A stretch of 52,073 nt of DNA from Candidatus Scalindua japonica (GCF_002443295.1 NZ_BAOS01000016.1:1-52073), one strand, 5' to 3'. Shown: positions 7,929 through 18,140, numbered from the stretch's first letter. The notes: generated from the letters alone by a model not told the origin. Numbers and translations are program-made.

Positions 7929-8492
7929 ATGGCGGAAGAGAAAAAAGAAAGATTCCAACTGAAAGTTGGTAACATAATGCTTGAGACCACAAAAGTTCTT
8001 CCGGTGGTATTGAGCCTAGTGGTTATTGTTGTCGCTATCCTCGGGTTTCAGCTAATACGGTCAGGCAAGCTAACAAATATCGAATTTCAACCTGCAACAA
8101 TTATTGCGCCTACTGATACCAACGTGAGCAAACGTTTACAAAGCCTAGAAGATAGAGTAAATGAACTCTCGGACATAATCAATACCTCTTCTCAGGAGAT
8201 GCTAGCATCAATAGGTCTCGACAAAGTACAGAAGAGTGTAAAATCTGTATCTTCTGAACTCGATGCCCTCAAGGTTATAATAGTAGAGAACCCAGAGAAA
8301 GCCTTAGCAATTCCCCTCCTTAGAAAAGAGATGGACGAATTGGAGCACAAACATGCTGTGCTAGCCGTATCAACAAAAGATCAAATTGACAGGATTTATG
8401 ACTTTTCTAAATGGTTTTTGGGTCTAATGATAACCTTAGCCATTGGTTTGATTACCATGGGTTTCGTTCGTAGGCCTAAAGGAGACAACTAA
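7929..8492 (+). CDS. Two-TM coiled-coil membrane protein, unknown function
   Basis: 187 residues. TM helix 1 is at residues about 22-43 (VLPVVLSLVVIVVAILGFQLI). A hydrophilic, mostly helical segment with coiled-coil character (residues 58-150, VSKRLQSLEDRVNELSDII onward) follows, then TM helix 2 at about 160-182 (WFLGLMITLAIGLITMGFV) and a short basic tail. No catalytic motif is visible. The topology suggests a membrane-anchored helical hairpin, a form seen among membrane-perturbing or sensor partners in defence pairs, but nothing here proves that. The stop codon ends at the last base before element copy 2, and the AACTAAC at that junction is the outer-box-like target of the insertion. The start ATG is 29 bases after a GTTAGGC motif. 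Confidence 0.6.
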   Translation: MAEEKKERFQLKVGNIMLETTKVLPVVLSLVVIVVAILGFQLIRSGKLTNIEFQPATIIAPTDTNVSKRLQSLEDRVNELSDIINTSSQEMLASIGLDKVQKSVKSVSSELDALKVIIVENPEKALAIPLLRKEMDELEHKHAVLAVSTKDQIDRIYDFSKWFLGLMITLAIGLITMGFVRRPKGDN

Positions 8493-8547
8493 CGAATAAG
8501 GTTAGATTGTGTGAGGGACGAACCACAATCTGAACCGTTTGTTGGAC
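8487..8547 (-). repeat. attC: attC (59-base element) of element copy 2
   Basis: The same 55-base attC body as in copies 1 and 3, read on the minus strand: 1L GTCCAAC (8547-8541), 2L with the extra C, 2R, and crossover G|TT at 8493/8492. The downstream bases are TTAGTT, contributed by the neighbouring gene's end, one mismatch from TTRRRY. On the plus strand the same DNA reads AACTAAC..GTTGGAC and could be mistaken for an attC of the upstream gene, but the extra base places the orientation on the minus strand. Confidence 0.78.
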
Positions 8548-8782
8548 AAGCCCGTTGTTTGGGTGCTAAACATTGTATAAGAAAATATCTTATGAAGATT
8601 ACTTCTCTTTTTTACCGCATAAGCTATGAAGCCAAAGAAGTGGATTTTTCAATTGCTGTCGTCATGCTTTAGGAGCTACAAAAAAAGCCTTGGTAACCAT
8701 TTTACCTCAAATTTGGGCAAACGGGGGCCATCTCGACCCGATAATGCCGTTTTTGCAAATCTTAGATGCATAGCGGATTCGA

Positions 8783-9901
8783 TTACATAACCAGAACAGC
8801 CTCCTCTTTTGTTAACTTGTAGGGGAAAGACCTGGATTTGTGTGATGGAGGTATCATCGTTTTTATGATCTTCATTATTCCTCCACAGCATTTGCACGTA
8901 AGCTTTGGACGCTCTCTGAACCAGGCTGACGACTTATTCGGGTTGATACCGGTAAGGTACTGAAGCAATGCAATCAAGCGTTTGCTATTAGGGTGGAGGA
9001 AACCAAAGTTCCGTGTTCGCCTGAAACCTTTGGGTAGAACATGCTGGAGAATCAACCTGAGAAACTGCGGGCCGGGAAGTGTTCTTGTGAGCATTTTTTT
9101 GCTCTTACTATCCTGGTAACGAAAGGTCACCTGACCATCTTTGCACGTAATAATATCTTTCTCTTGAATGACCCCTTTGTAGAGATAACGACCAAGATAG
9201 ACCAGTGCCTTTTCACCGTTGCCGACAAATTTGCAATCGACGACCCATGTTTTGGGATAATTAACTGGAAGCGTAAGAGCCGCTTTGTTCACGGCATCGA
9301 GCATTTTTGCTCGAAACACTTTAGCCAGCGCTTTGTGATTGAAAAGGTACCGCGTCTTTCCTTCGCTTTTTTTGAAGCTCCAAAGCTTTTTCTTCTGATT
9401 GATGGCCCCGGCTGGCATTACCAGATGGATATGCGGGTGGTAATCGAGAGAGCGAGAGTGGGTGTGCAAAACAGTGATGGCTCCAGCGTTTCCTTGTAAT
9501 ACGCTGTCATTTTGGACAAAGGTTTTTACGGTTTCCCAACAACACTGTATCATTATCGAGTAAAGCAAGCGTTGATGCTGCCATGCTAATGATCGAAGCT
9601 CTTTGGGTATAGTAAAGGTGAGCATAAAATAGTCAGCAGGCACTTCTTTTTTCAGTTGACGCTCCAACCACTGCTGACACTCATGACTCTGACAATGAGG
9701 ACAATTGCGGTTACCGCAGGAGTGCGGTACAAAAACCTGTTTTTCACAGTCATTACATTGGACCAGCATGACGCGGCTTTGCGTAGTGCGACAATCCTTC
9801 ATGGCTGCCAGGGCTTTGAATTGACTTGGCAGGATCGAACCATGATAAAGAGTGATAAAGTCAGCAATGAAGGTCTCAATTATAGAGGAGAGAGATATCA
9901 T
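8783..9901 (-). CDS. IS91-family HUH (Y2) transposase, copy 2
   Basis: Encodes the same protein as copies 1 and 3: N-terminal CxxC..CxxxxCxxC zinc site, HPHIHLV HUH motif, [10 protein letters not shown] tyrosine motif and C-terminal CKCCGG. The start at 9901 overlaps the recombinase stop (ATGA). The 17-base variable patch lies beyond its stop codon, so the coding region is unaffected. Confidence 0.92.
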   Translation of the reverse strand: MISLSSIIETFIADFITLYHGSILPSQFKALAAMKDCRTTQSRVMLVQCNDCEKQVFVPHSCGNRNCPHCQSHECQQWLERQLKKEVPADYFMLTFTIPKELRSLAWQHQRLLYSIMIQCCWETVKTFVQNDSVLQGNAGAITVLHTHSRSLDYHPHIHLVMPAGAINQKKKLWSFKKSEGKTRYLFNHKALAKVFRAKMLDAVNKAALTLPVNYPKTWVVDCKFVGNGEKALVYLGRYLYKGVIQEKDIITCKDGQVTFRYQDSKSKKMLTRTLPGPQFLRLILQHVLPKGFRRTRNFGFLHPNSKRLIALLQYLTGINPNKSSAWFRERPKLTCKCCGGIMKIIKTMIPPSHKSRSFPYKLTKEEAVLVM

Positions 9902-10805
9902 ATAACATTCCCCCATTCTATGGAAAAACCATTCATCAAATCATTAATTAATTGCAAGGCATTACGATTTGTATGAGAGGTCAGGTGGGTATATTTGGCA
10001 GTGGTTAAAATACTGTGGTGGCCGAGGATTTTTTGTACTTCAAGCAGATCAACACCCGCCTCAATCAGATGGGTTGCGTAGCTGTGTCGCAGACTGTGTG
10101 GTGTAATTTTTTTTTAATTCCACACTCCCGGGCTACCTTACGCAGAGTGGCCTGAACGCCATTTCTATTCAGAGGTGTTTTTGCCAGGTGGGCTGATTTC
10201 AAGCCACCATGACGGCCTGGAAATAGAAAGACAGGATTGCGATGAACAAGCCAAAAACGGCGTAAGAGATTCAGGGTTACCTTTGGCAGGGGTACGAAAC
10301 GGTCTTTATTGCCTTTGCTATCGCGGATATGCACCCGCATTCGCTGAGAATCGACATCGCTAACCTCAAGACGTAGTCCTTCACCCAGGCGGAGACCAAG
10401 ACTGTAAAGAACAAAGTAGAAGGCCCGGTAACTGAGTTTTCTCGTCACCTGGAAAAGTTGGTGGGCTTCATTAATGGTGACAATATCGGGCAAACGTTGC
10501 GTTTTGGGTGGTTTAATAAGATTTACTTGCTCCCAACGCTTATGAAGCACATGAGTGTAGAAAAACTTTAGTCCGTAGAGGTCTAATTTGACTGCGCTCC
10601 ATGAATGGGTATTGAGGAGATTGGAAAAATAGTCAAGTAGTTGCTGTTCAGATAGATCGTGTATCTGATTGTCAAAATAATCACCGATCCGTCGGATGGC
10701 ACGTGAATAAGCCTCGATTGTTTTTGGCCGGAGTCCTTTCAAGCGTAGGTGCTTTAGATGCGTTTGGTAATTTTTGTTGAAATCGGATTGAGATAATGTT
10801 TTCAT
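9898..10805 (-). CDS. Tyrosine recombinase/integrase, -1 frameshift at A9 (copy 2)
   Basis: Same organisation as in copy 1. The frame-0 product stops at 10065 and lacks HSLRH and the nucleophilic Tyr. The nine-A run (nine T on the plus strand near 10107-10115) is retained unchanged, and a -1 shift yields the 302-residue full recombinase ending at 9898. Survival of the identical homopolymer in an inverted, partly diverged copy supports a functional frameshift or very recent spread; sequence alone cannot separate the two. Confidence 0.78.
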
Positions 10806-11196
10806 AGACCTGTAACCTCCTATTTGTTAATAGATTCACCCTCCCGTTGAGGGTGTGAGGTTACATTATATAATAAATTTCCGATTTTGTTCTCCGCGAT
10901 AGCGGCTTCGTCCAACAATAGCATCAACACAGACTGTCAACTTCGCTGGCAGCCGGTTATGACCTGTCTTTCCAATGCCAAAGGAAACATCTTCTCTATT
11001 GACAATTGACTTTTAGATTGGCAGGCCGCAATGGCGGAAGGCCGAATAACGAGTATGTACACGTGAGACCGAAATTGACAATACAACGAACAAATTGATG
11101 TTTTGGGCTATATGTAGTAAAATGACGGGTAAATGACATGGAGAAGACCGTATGGTATTCCAAAAAGGCAAGAAACTAGCGGGAGAATAGCGAAAA

Positions 11197-11550
11197 ATGG
11201 CAAGATTTGAACAAGGAAATACTTTCAGTACAGGCCGGAAGAAAGGCTCACGGAATAAGCTTACAAATGATGTGAGAGCGGCGTTTCATAAGGCTTACGA
11301 CGAGATGGGCAATAACAAGGTTGGTAAAGATGGCAAGCCTATGACTGGTCACGAAGCTTTCTTGGCGTGGGCACGAGACAACCAGACAGAGTTTTACCGC
11401 CTCTACGCTAAGATGATACCCAAGACGGCTGAATTTCCTGACGACCTGCACGAACATTTTGTCGATACGCTAGTTTTCGAGGAAGAACAGGTCAAGATGA
11501 TCGAAGGCAATGCGAAAGTTGTTGATGTCACCGATACGAAACCAAAATAA
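11197..11550 (+). CDS. Phage-type small protein with GRxKGSRNK N-terminal motif
   Basis: 117 residues. It begins RFEQGNTFSTGRKKGSRNKLT, typical of small phage or prophage proteins (DUF5681-like or terminase-small-subunit-like) that open with 'FxxGxS...GRPKGSxNK'. The helical remainder (HEAFLAWARDNQTEFYRLYAKMIP) fits that group. Function unknown; DNA packaging or regulation is possible. An in-frame ATG 45 bases upstream (11152) would encode MVFQKGKKLAGE, then a TAG codon, then this protein. The extra segment repeats the motif style, so the gene may once have started there. GGGAGA lies about 12 bases before the chosen ATG. No other phage genes are nearby, so this is probably a remnant. Confidence 0.6.
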   Translation: MARFEQGNTFSTGRKKGSRNKLTNDVRAAFHKAYDEMGNNKVGKDGKPMTGHEAFLAWARDNQTEFYRLYAKMIPKTAEFPDDLHEHFVDTLVFEEEQVKMIEGNAKVVDVTDTKPK

Positions 11551-12153
11551 GGCCGGAATGGGGATATAGTCGATTGATCGACTCCTACTTGTCCGGCTAT
11601 ACTGGTTTTTTGCCACTAAATTATGAATATAGTGAGTTGTGGCAAGGGGTTCATGCCATTTTTCTAATCAGGAATGCATACTATTTCCCAATAGAAACAA
11701 ATCCTATTGTATTACTGAATGCGGTATTATATAATTCATCAAAGATTTTCACCTCTCCTGACATAAGCCAGTTGCTAAATCTATCCAATAGAGGTAACCA
11801 AACATAAGCAACAATATTCAACAGTAACAAATTATTTTTACTACATAAAAGCTGGCTTGACCCGCTGATATATCAAGAATATAAAACAAATCTACAGATT
11901 CGTAGCCCAGGTTTTGTTATAAATGCATGACAAAAAAGTTTTCAGTCGGTAATAAATTCCGGGAGATTTTAACTTACAAACACCACTACCAACCAACCCT
12001 GTAAAAAAAATTAAAAATCCTCATTATGATAATATTATATTACCTTTGACATTACACATTATTGGTATAGAATCAAGGTTTAATAATCAAAGAAGTAAGC
12101 AAGGGTTTCTTGCAGTATTTAACAGCATAATAACATTAGCGAAAACTGACGCT
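11551..12153. other. AT-rich intergenic region between accessory island and core
   Basis: No convincing gene. A TTG-initiated 77-codon ORF (11574-11807) has no ribosome-binding site or recognisable motif. The ORF extending upstream of the radical SAM gene from 12046 has no visible homology before its Met at 12154. This spacer separates the accessory genes from the metabolic core. Confidence 0.4.
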
Positions 12154-13635
12154 ATGAATGTATTATTAATATATCCTGAGTTTCCTGATACTTTCTGGAG
12201 TTTCAAACACGCACTTAAGTTCATACGTAAAAAGTCATCATTCCCACCACTTGGACTGCTGACCATTGCGGCAATGCTTCCGAAAGAATGGTCACTACGC
12301 TTAGTAGATGCCAATGCAACAAAACTCACTGATAAAGATCTTAAATGGGCTGATTACGCGTTTTTCAGCAGCATGGTTGTTCAACGCACATCTGCCTATC
12401 AACTTATAAGACGATGTAAAGACGCTGGCATCAAGATTGTTGCCGGAGGTCCTCTTTTTACAAGCGAGTACGAACATTTTAAGGATGTCGATCATTTTGT
12501 ACTTAATGAAGGAGAGATAACGGTACCCCCTTTCCTGGAAGACCTGAAAAATGGTTGTGCCAAACCGATATACAAAACACCCGAATTTGCTGATATTCGA
12601 GAAACTCCGGCCCCTTTATGGAAGCTGGCCGATTTGAAAAACTATGCCTCAATGAGTATACAATATACAAGGGGCTGCCCATATCAATGCGAATTTTGTG
12701 ATGTAACAGCGCTATTCGGACGTCGTACACGGACCAAGAACACAGATCAGATCATTGCCGAACTCGATACTTTCTATAATCAGGGATGGCGCGGGAATGT
12801 ATTCTTCGTTGATGACAATCTTATCGGGAACAGAAGAAGCCTGAAACAAGATTTACTACCCGCATTAATCAAATGGCAAACTGATCACCCGGGAGTAACA
12901 TTTAACACTGAAGTGTCTATCAATCTGGCAAAAGACGAGTCATTAATGCAGATGATGTTCGATGCAGGGTTTAACACCGTATTTGTCGGAATCGAGACAC
13001 CTGACACTGACAGCCTGGACGAATGCGGTAAGAAGCAGAACAAAGATCGTGATTTAGCCGAAGACGTGCGGATTATACAGCGAGCAGGATTACAGGTACA
13101 GGCCGGTTTTATTGTCGGGTTTGACAATGATACACCATCCATATTCCAACGACAGATTGATTTCATCCAGAAAACAGGAATTGTAACTGCAATGGTTGGT
13201 CTGCTTCAAGCTCCAACCGGTACAAAACTGTACGACCGGCTGAAAAAAGAGGGAAGGCTGCTCGGGCTGATGACAGGTGACAATGCAGACGGTTCGACAA
13301 ATATAATCCCGAACAACATGGACGCAGACACATGTAGAGAGGGGTACAAAAAAATACTAAGACATATCTACTCCCCTGATAATTATTATAAACGCATCAT
13401 GACACTCTTCAAAGAGTATAAATCACCCAAAATCAAGAGCAGAATTAAATTTGAACATATTGTAGGATTGGTGAGTTCTATTTACCACCTCGGTATTATG
13501 GGTAAGGAGCGAGTCCAATTCTGGAATCTTCTGTTATGGACGACTGTTCATCGCCGCGAATTATTTCCACTTGCCGTTACTCTTGCAGTATATGGCTATC
13601 ACTTTCGTAAAATCAGTGAGCTACACATCCTTTAA
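12154..13635 (+). CDS. B12-binding domain radical SAM protein (DUF4070-type)
   Basis: About 493 residues from the internal Met at 12154 (MNVLLIYPEFPDTFWSF), where similarity to the family's N-terminal cobalamin-binding Rossmann domain begins; the ORF can be extended to 12046 without support. The radical SAM cluster motif RGCPYQCEFCDV is CxxxCxxC at about residues 170-177. VDDNLIGN and VGIETPD belong to the radical SAM barrel. A C-terminal DUF4070-like region follows. These enzymes use cobalamin plus a 4Fe-4S cluster for difficult methylations or rearrangements, often in lipid pathways such as hopanoid methylation. The substrate here is unknown. A second, different member lies at 19761. In anammox bacteria radical SAM proteins have been proposed for ladderane lipid synthesis, but nothing here tests that. 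Confidence 0.85.
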   Translation: MNVLLIYPEFPDTFWSFKHALKFIRKKSSFPPLGLLTIAAMLPKEWSLRLVDANATKLTDKDLKWADYAFFSSMVVQRTSAYQLIRRCKDAGIKIVAGGPLFTSEYEHFKDVDHFVLNEGEITVPPFLEDLKNGCAKPIYKTPEFADIRETPAPLWKLADLKNYASMSIQYTRGCPYQCEFCDVTALFGRRTRTKNTDQIIAELDTFYNQGWRGNVFFVDDNLIGNRRSLKQDLLPALIKWQTDHPGVTFNTEVSINLAKDESLMQMMFDAGFNTVFVGIETPDTDSLDECGKKQNKDRDLAEDVRIIQRAGLQVQAGFIVGFDNDTPSIFQRQIDFIQKTGIVTAMVGLLQAPTGTKLYDRLKKEGRLLGLMTGDNADGSTNIIPNNMDADTCREGYKKILRHIYSPDNYYKRIMTLFKEYKSPKIKSRIKFEHIVGLVSSIYHLGIMGKERVQFWNLLLWTTVHRRELFPLAVTLAVYGYHFRKISELHIL

Positions 13636-13782
13636 AAACTCACTGTATTATACAAAAAGGTCCTGCAGTTTCTATTACATCATGAACAATTACCAACAAA
13701 TTTAGCCTACTTCAAACTTCCTGTCCGATCTGATTGGTCAGACTGATAGACACCTCTGACCTTTTATGAAATGGGTTTTTGA

Positions 13783-13811
13783 TTGACTCTATAAAATACG
13801 TGTGCTAACAT
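13783..13811 (+). promoter_or_regulatory. Putative sigma-70 promoter for the larC-ilvN-pyrC-ilvC cluster
   Basis: -35 TTGACT (13783-13788), 17-base spacer, -10 TAACAT (13806-13811), about 50 bases before the larC ATG. The -10 is a partial match. Confidence 0.4.
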
Positions 13812-13863
13812 CTATGAGTTTAAAAAACTACATAACCAGATGAATTTTATATATTTATGACTT

Positions 13864-15063
13864 ATGAAGATCGCGTATTTTGATTGTTTCTCCGGCGTCA
13901 GTGGTGATATGGTCATTGGATCCCTGATTGATGCGGGTTTCAGCCAGAAAAAACTTAATGAAGAACTCACTAAACTGAGCCTGGACAACTATGAAACTGA
14001 CTCGAAAAAAGTCCTTCGCTCTGCAATTACCGGAACAAAATTCAATGTGACAATAAAAGAAGATAGTAAAAATGATGAACACCACAAAAGAAGAACTCTT
14101 AAAGATGTATCCGAAATTATTAACAAAAGCTCACTGAGTAAAAGTGTAAAAAGTGACAGCATCAGAATCTTTGAAAACCTGGCAAACGCGGAAGCAAAGG
14201 TGCATGACACGTTACCGGAAGATGTTCATTTTCACGAAGTTGGTGCTATTGATTCAATTGTAGACATCGTTGGAGCTGTAATTGCTTTTCATGATCTTAA
14301 GATCGAAAATATATATTTTTCTCCAATAAGAACAGGAACAGGGTTTGTAAAATGTCATCATGGGCAGTTCCCAATCCCAGCACCGGCAACTGTAGAGCTA
14401 TTAAAAGGGCATCACGTAATAGGTACGAACATACAACATGAACTCACAACACCTACCGGAGCGGCTATTTTAACAACTTTAGGTGTTAATGTAGAAAAGT
14501 ACCCGGATATTTCACTGTTACAGATAGGATACGGTGCAGGCAATCATGAAATCGCGGAAGTACCTAATCTACTGAGAGTAATGATTGGTGAAACAACTAC
14601 AGTTGGTGGACAGGATGAAGTCTGGATGGTAGAGACAAATATTGATGATATGCCCGGAGAGCATTTTGGCTATTTACTCGAAAAGATGTTAGATGCCGGA
14701 GCATTGGACGGATACATAACACCTGTACAAATGAAAAAATCACGTCCGGGAATATTAATCAGTATTATTGTTGATGATGTGCATCTGTCAAAAGTGGAAA
14801 AAATCATGTTCGAACAATCTACGACATTTGGAATCAGAAAGTATAAAGCAAGTCGTAAGAAGCTAGATAGAAAACTGGTTGATGTTGAAACTGAATTTGG
14901 GACCATCAAAGTAAAGATAGGCATGTTGAACGGAAGCATCAAGAATATTACCCCGGAACATGAGGACTGCAGAAAAATTGCGGATATAAATGCACTTCCG
15001 TTAAAACTGGTTTATAATGCAGCTATAAATGCGGCCCAGTCAATCAATGATAGAAACATATAA
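13864..15063 (+). CDS. larC: Nickel-pincer cofactor biosynthesis protein LarC
   Basis: 399 residues of the LarC/DUF111 family. The N-terminal MKIAYFDCFSGVSGDM, HFHEVGAIDSIVDIVG, TPTGAAIL and the C-terminal TNIDDMPGE signature are all present. LarC is the CTP-dependent cyclometallase that inserts nickel into the pyridinium dithiocarboxylate cofactor of lactate racemase-type enzymes, in the cytoplasm. Here LarC is one uninterrupted ORF, unlike the Lactobacillus gene, which is read through a programmed frameshift as larC1/larC2. No larA, larB or larE is in the window. It leads a run of co-oriented biosynthetic genes with a 74-base gap to ilvN. Confidence 0.92.
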   Translation: MKIAYFDCFSGVSGDMVIGSLIDAGFSQKKLNEELTKLSLDNYETDSKKVLRSAITGTKFNVTIKEDSKNDEHHKRRTLKDVSEIINKSSLSKSVKSDSIRIFENLANAEAKVHDTLPEDVHFHEVGAIDSIVDIVGAVIAFHDLKIENIYFSPIRTGTGFVKCHHGQFPIPAPATVELLKGHHVIGTNIQHELTTPTGAAILTTLGVNVEKYPDISLLQIGYGAGNHEIAEVPNLLRVMIGETTTVGGQDEVWMVETNIDDMPGEHFGYLLEKMLDAGALDGYITPVQMKKSRPGILISIIVDDVHLSKVEKIMFEQSTTFGIRKYKASRKKLDRKLVDVETEFGTIKVKIGMLNGSIKNITPEHEDCRKIADINALPLKLVYNAAINAAQSINDRNI

Positions 15064-15137
15064 CATTTAAGAAAGTTATCAGAGCAACCTGGCGACATCT
15101 GTACACTCACAGACAGGTTGAAAGGAGCTGAAATCTC

Positions 15138-15617
15138 ATGAAACATGTAATATCTGTTTTAGTTGAAAATAAGGTCGGTGTACTGTCACGGATCACCGGA
15201 CTATTCAGTGGAAGAGGATTTAATATTGAAAGCCTGGCGGTAGGTGAAACTGAAAACAATACAACTTCCAGAATGACTATAGTTGTCAGTGGTGACGAAT
15301 CGATATTAGAACAGGTCCGCAAACAATTAGGCAAGGTCATCGATACAATTAAGGTGATAGATTTTACGGACACAGAGTATGTTGAACGTAACCTGATGCT
15401 TATTAAGGTAAGCGCTGTTCCAGGTAAAAGAAGTGAAATCATAGAGTTGGTTGACGTCTTTAGAGGAAAGATAATAGACGTCGGACACAAAGATATGGTT
15501 ATTGAAATTTCCGGCCCTGAAGACAGACTTGAAGCAGTGTTAGATCTACTTCGTCCACACGGCATAAAGGAAGTTGCGCGTACAGGCAGGATCGCTATGA
15601 ACCGTGGGCAAAAATAA
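15138..15617 (+). CDS. ilvN: Acetolactate synthase small (regulatory) subunit
   Basis: 159 residues. The N-terminal ACT domain is MKHVISVLVENKVGVLSRITGLFSGRGFNIESL, followed by the C-terminal ALS small-subunit domain with GKRSEIIELVDVFRGKIIDV. It binds valine and gives feedback control to the catalytic subunit at the first committed step of branched-chain amino acid synthesis. The catalytic subunit gene (ilvB) is not in this window. GAAAGGAG lies about 8 bases upstream of the start. The stop overlaps the pyrC start by one base (TAATG), implying translational coupling. Confidence 0.95.
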   Translation: MKHVISVLVENKVGVLSRITGLFSGRGFNIESLAVGETENNTTSRMTIVVSGDESILEQVRKQLGKVIDTIKVIDFTDTEYVERNLMLIKVSAVPGKRSEIIELVDVFRGKIIDVGHKDMVIEISGPEDRLEAVLDLLRPHGIKEVARTGRIAMNRGQK

Positions 15618-16939
15618 TGACTGATTATAAAAAGATTTTAATCAAAAACGGTACTGTTTATAATGTTCCAAACAAAAAAACAGGAGTGTTTGATATCCTG
15701 ATCAGTAACTCCAGGATTGAGAAGATCGGTAAAAATATTAAAGACAAAGACGCTTTAGTCGTAGATGCAAAGGACAAAATAGTAGTTCCAGGACTTGTAG
15801 ATGTGCATGTTCATTTCAGACAACCGGGGCAAGAGCATAAGGAAGACCTTATTTCAGGTTCACGGGCGGCTGCCGCAGGTGGCTTTACTACTGTGATAGC
15901 AGAGCCAAATACGAATCCACCTATCGATTCTCCATCGCGGCTTATTAAGCTTTTAACAATTGCGAAGAGAGAGAGTATAATCAATTATTATTCAAAATCA
16001 GCTGCTACAGTTGGGCTGAATGGACATAGATTGGTCAATATTGAAAAATTAAAAATTGCAGGTGCGAAAGCGATCTCTGATGATGGACACCCTGTCGCCG
16101 GAGAGAGATTAATGCTTAATGCGCTAAAAAAAGGCAGAGAATATGACGTTTTAGTTAATCCTCATTGTGAAGAATCGCCGTTATATCGTAAAAGGCAAAA
16201 AGATAAAAAGAAAAACCTTCGAAATTTTCCTGATTCTGATTCGAACCAACCGTACGAGGCTGAAGCTGATTTTATTATGCGTGATATTGGGTTGGCAGAG
16301 AAGGCGGGAGCCAGGATTCATATTTCACATGTTAGTCTTGCTAAATCAGTATCAGAAATTGCCAAAGCAAAAAAAAGAGGTGTGAAAATAACTGCGGAAG
16401 CCGCGCCACATCATCTTCTATTAAGCAAGGAAACGGTGGAAAAAATTGGTACTAATGCTAAAGTCAACCCCCCGTTAAGGTCAAAAGCGGATGTTAAGGC
16501 GGTACAAAAGGGATTAGCTGACGGCACTATAGATATTATCGCCAGCGATCATGCGCCGCATTCGGCAAAAGATAAGAATTTGTCTTTTAATAAAGCTGCT
16601 TTTGGGTTAATAGGTTTAGAAACTACTTTAGGCCTGGTGTTAACACACCTTGTCCGTCCCGGTGTTCTAACACTGAAACAGGCAATAGACCAAATGACTA
16701 TTTTACCGGCTAAAATTTTTGATCTGGACAAATTCGGGATTGGCAGCCTGACACCGGGGACTAAAGCGAACATTGTAGTAATAGATTTGAAAAAAAGATG
16801 GAAAGTGGATGTTAATAAGTTTTTCTCAAAGGCAAGGAACTGTCCATTTGACGGTTGGAAACTTCAGGGAAAAGCAATCATGACAATAGTTGGAAACAGG
16901 ATTATCATGAAAGAGGGAAAGATAATAGAGAATATTTAA
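15617..16939 (+). CDS. pyrC: Dihydroorotase (class I)
   Basis: 440 residues, the size of class I dihydroorotases. The metal-binding signature [11 protein letters not shown] lies near residues 60-70, and the second metal and catalytic region IASDHAPHS near residue 310. It converts N-carbamoyl-aspartate to dihydroorotate in cytoplasmic de novo pyrimidine synthesis. It sits between ilvN and ilvC with a one-base overlap on the left and 17 bases to the ilvC ATG on the right, so pyrimidine and branched-chain synthesis appear to share a transcript. Confidence 0.95.
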   Translation: MTDYKKILIKNGTVYNVPNKKTGVFDILISNSRIEKIGKNIKDKDALVVDAKDKIVVPGLVDVHVHFRQPGQEHKEDLISGSRAAAAGGFTTVIAEPNTNPPIDSPSRLIKLLTIAKRESIINYYSKSAATVGLNGHRLVNIEKLKIAGAKAISDDGHPVAGERLMLNALKKGREYDVLVNPHCEESPLYRKRQKDKKKNLRNFPDSDSNQPYEAEADFIMRDIGLAEKAGARIHISHVSLAKSVSEIAKAKKRGVKITAEAAPHHLLLSKETVEKIGTNAKVNPPLRSKADVKAVQKGLADGTIDIIASDHAPHSAKDKNLSFNKAAFGLIGLETTLGLVLTHLVRPGVLTLKQAIDQMTILPAKIFDLDKFGIGSLTPGTKANIVVIDLKKRWKVDVNKFFSKARNCPFDGWKLQGKAIMTIVGNRIIMKEGKIIENI

Positions 16940-16956
16940 TTATAGAAAGGAATGAC

Positions 16957-17952
16957 ATGACAAAGCTTTATACAGACCAAGATGCTAATATTAAACCACT
17001 GAAAGGTAAAAAGATCTCAATAATCGGCTACGGCAGCCAGGGACATGCCCATGCGCAAAACCTCCGTGAAAGTGGCCTTAAAGTTATAGTTGGACAGAGG
17101 AAGGGTTCTCCAAATTACAGCCTTGCAGTTAAACACGGTTTTAAACCTGTGTCAGCAGATAAAGCAACACAACAGGGTGATCTGGTCGCAATACTGATGC
17201 CCGATGAAGTACAGGGAGATGTCTATGAAGCAGAGATTAAGCCTCATTTGAAAAAAGGCAAAACTCTTCTATTCTCACATGGGTTCAACATTCATTTTGG
17301 TCAGGTTGTTCCTCCAAAAGATGTTGATGTTATCATGGTAGCGCCAAAGGGACCTGGACATCTGGTAAGGAGTGAGTATGAAAAAGGCGGAGGTGTTCCG
17401 TGTTTAATGGCCATCCATCAAGACACTTCAAAGAAAGCAGAGAAGACTGCCCTTGCATATGCCGGAGGTATTGGCGGCGGAAGAGGTGGGATTCTGCCAA
17501 CTACTTTCGCAGAAGAGACAGAAACAGATCTTTTTGGTGAACAAGCCGTATTATGCGGTGGAGCTTCTGCGCTGGTAAAGGCAGGTTTTGAAACACTAGT
17601 GGAAGCGGGATACCAACCGGAACTGGCATATTTTGAATGTATGCATGAACTGAAACTGATAGTAGACCTCTTCTACCAGGGAGGTCTGTCATACATGAGA
17701 CACTCTATCAGTAATACTGCTGAGTTTGGAGATGTGACGAGAGGCCCGAGAATAGTTACTGAAAAAACAAAGAAAGAGATGAAGAAAATACTTTCTGAGA
17801 TACAGGACGGTAAATTTGCTAAAGAATGGATTCTTGAAAATAAAGCCGGTCGACCTATGTTTAACGCGCTCGTCGCAAAAGACAAGAAACATCAGATAGA
17901 ACAAGTTGGATCAAAACTGCGAAAACTCATGAAATGGATTGATTCAAAATAA
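16957..17952 (+). CDS. ilvC: Ketol-acid reductoisomerase (class I)
   Basis: 331 residues from the ATG at 16957, chosen because GAAAGGA lies just upstream and the class I family starts MTKLYTDQD; an upstream in-frame ATG at 16855 lies inside pyrC. The Rossmann loop is [32 protein letters not shown] and the C-terminal knotted domain with [10 protein letters not shown] and [14 protein letters not shown] are present. It performs the NADPH-dependent, Mg-requiring isomeroreduction of acetolactate and acetohydroxybutyrate, the second step of valine/isoleucine synthesis. Confidence 0.96.
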   Translation: MTKLYTDQDANIKPLKGKKISIIGYGSQGHAHAQNLRESGLKVIVGQRKGSPNYSLAVKHGFKPVSADKATQQGDLVAILMPDEVQGDVYEAEIKPHLKKGKTLLFSHGFNIHFGQVVPPKDVDVIMVAPKGPGHLVRSEYEKGGGVPCLMAIHQDTSKKAEKTALAYAGGIGGGRGGILPTTFAEETETDLFGEQAVLCGGASALVKAGFETLVEAGYQPELAYFECMHELKLIVDLFYQGGLSYMRHSISNTAEFGDVTRGPRIVTEKTKKEMKKILSEIQDGKFAKEWILENKAGRPMFNALVAKDKKHQIEQVGSKLRKLMKWIDSK

Positions 17953-17963
17953 TAATATAGATT

Positions 17964-18038
17964 TCTCGACTCAGCTCCGAATGACGTCACACTGAGCGCC
18001 TGCCCGACTTCGTCATTCAGGCGGGGAGTCGAAGTGTA
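17964..18038. repeat. REP-like imperfect inverted repeat between ilvC and leuA
   Basis: Begins TTCTCGACTC and ends GAGTCGAAGTG, with internal GTCAT/ATGAC-type pairings (TGACGTCA is itself palindromic). It follows the ilvC stop by about a dozen bases and may act as a terminator or as a dispersed repeat; no T-tract follows. Confidence 0.4.
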
Positions 18039-18140
18039 ACTATCAAGCTAATTTCTTAATATTCAACCAAAGTGAATTCGTAAAATTAGTGTCTACATTT
18101 TTTATATAAAACACCTGTACAAGGAAGGAAAGAGTTTTTA

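Larger units (their letters stand above)
8493..10915 (-). mobile_element. 2423-bp IS91-type/tyrosine-recombinase element with integron-cassette ends, copy 2
   Basis: Inverted relative to copies 1 and 3 and identical in length. The left end (plus coordinate 10915) starts TTGGAC after ATTG; the right end at 8493 ends ATTCG, followed on its strand by TTAGTT. A 17-base patch at 8680-8696 differs completely from copies 1 and 3 while keeping the length, and two single-base differences occur nearby. The left end matches copy 1. Insertion placed the element directly against the stop codon of the preceding gene. Confidence 0.9.

Noticed and set aside
16855-16956. N-terminal extension of ilvC
   Set aside because: Overlaps pyrC; the family start and the ribosome-binding site support 16957.
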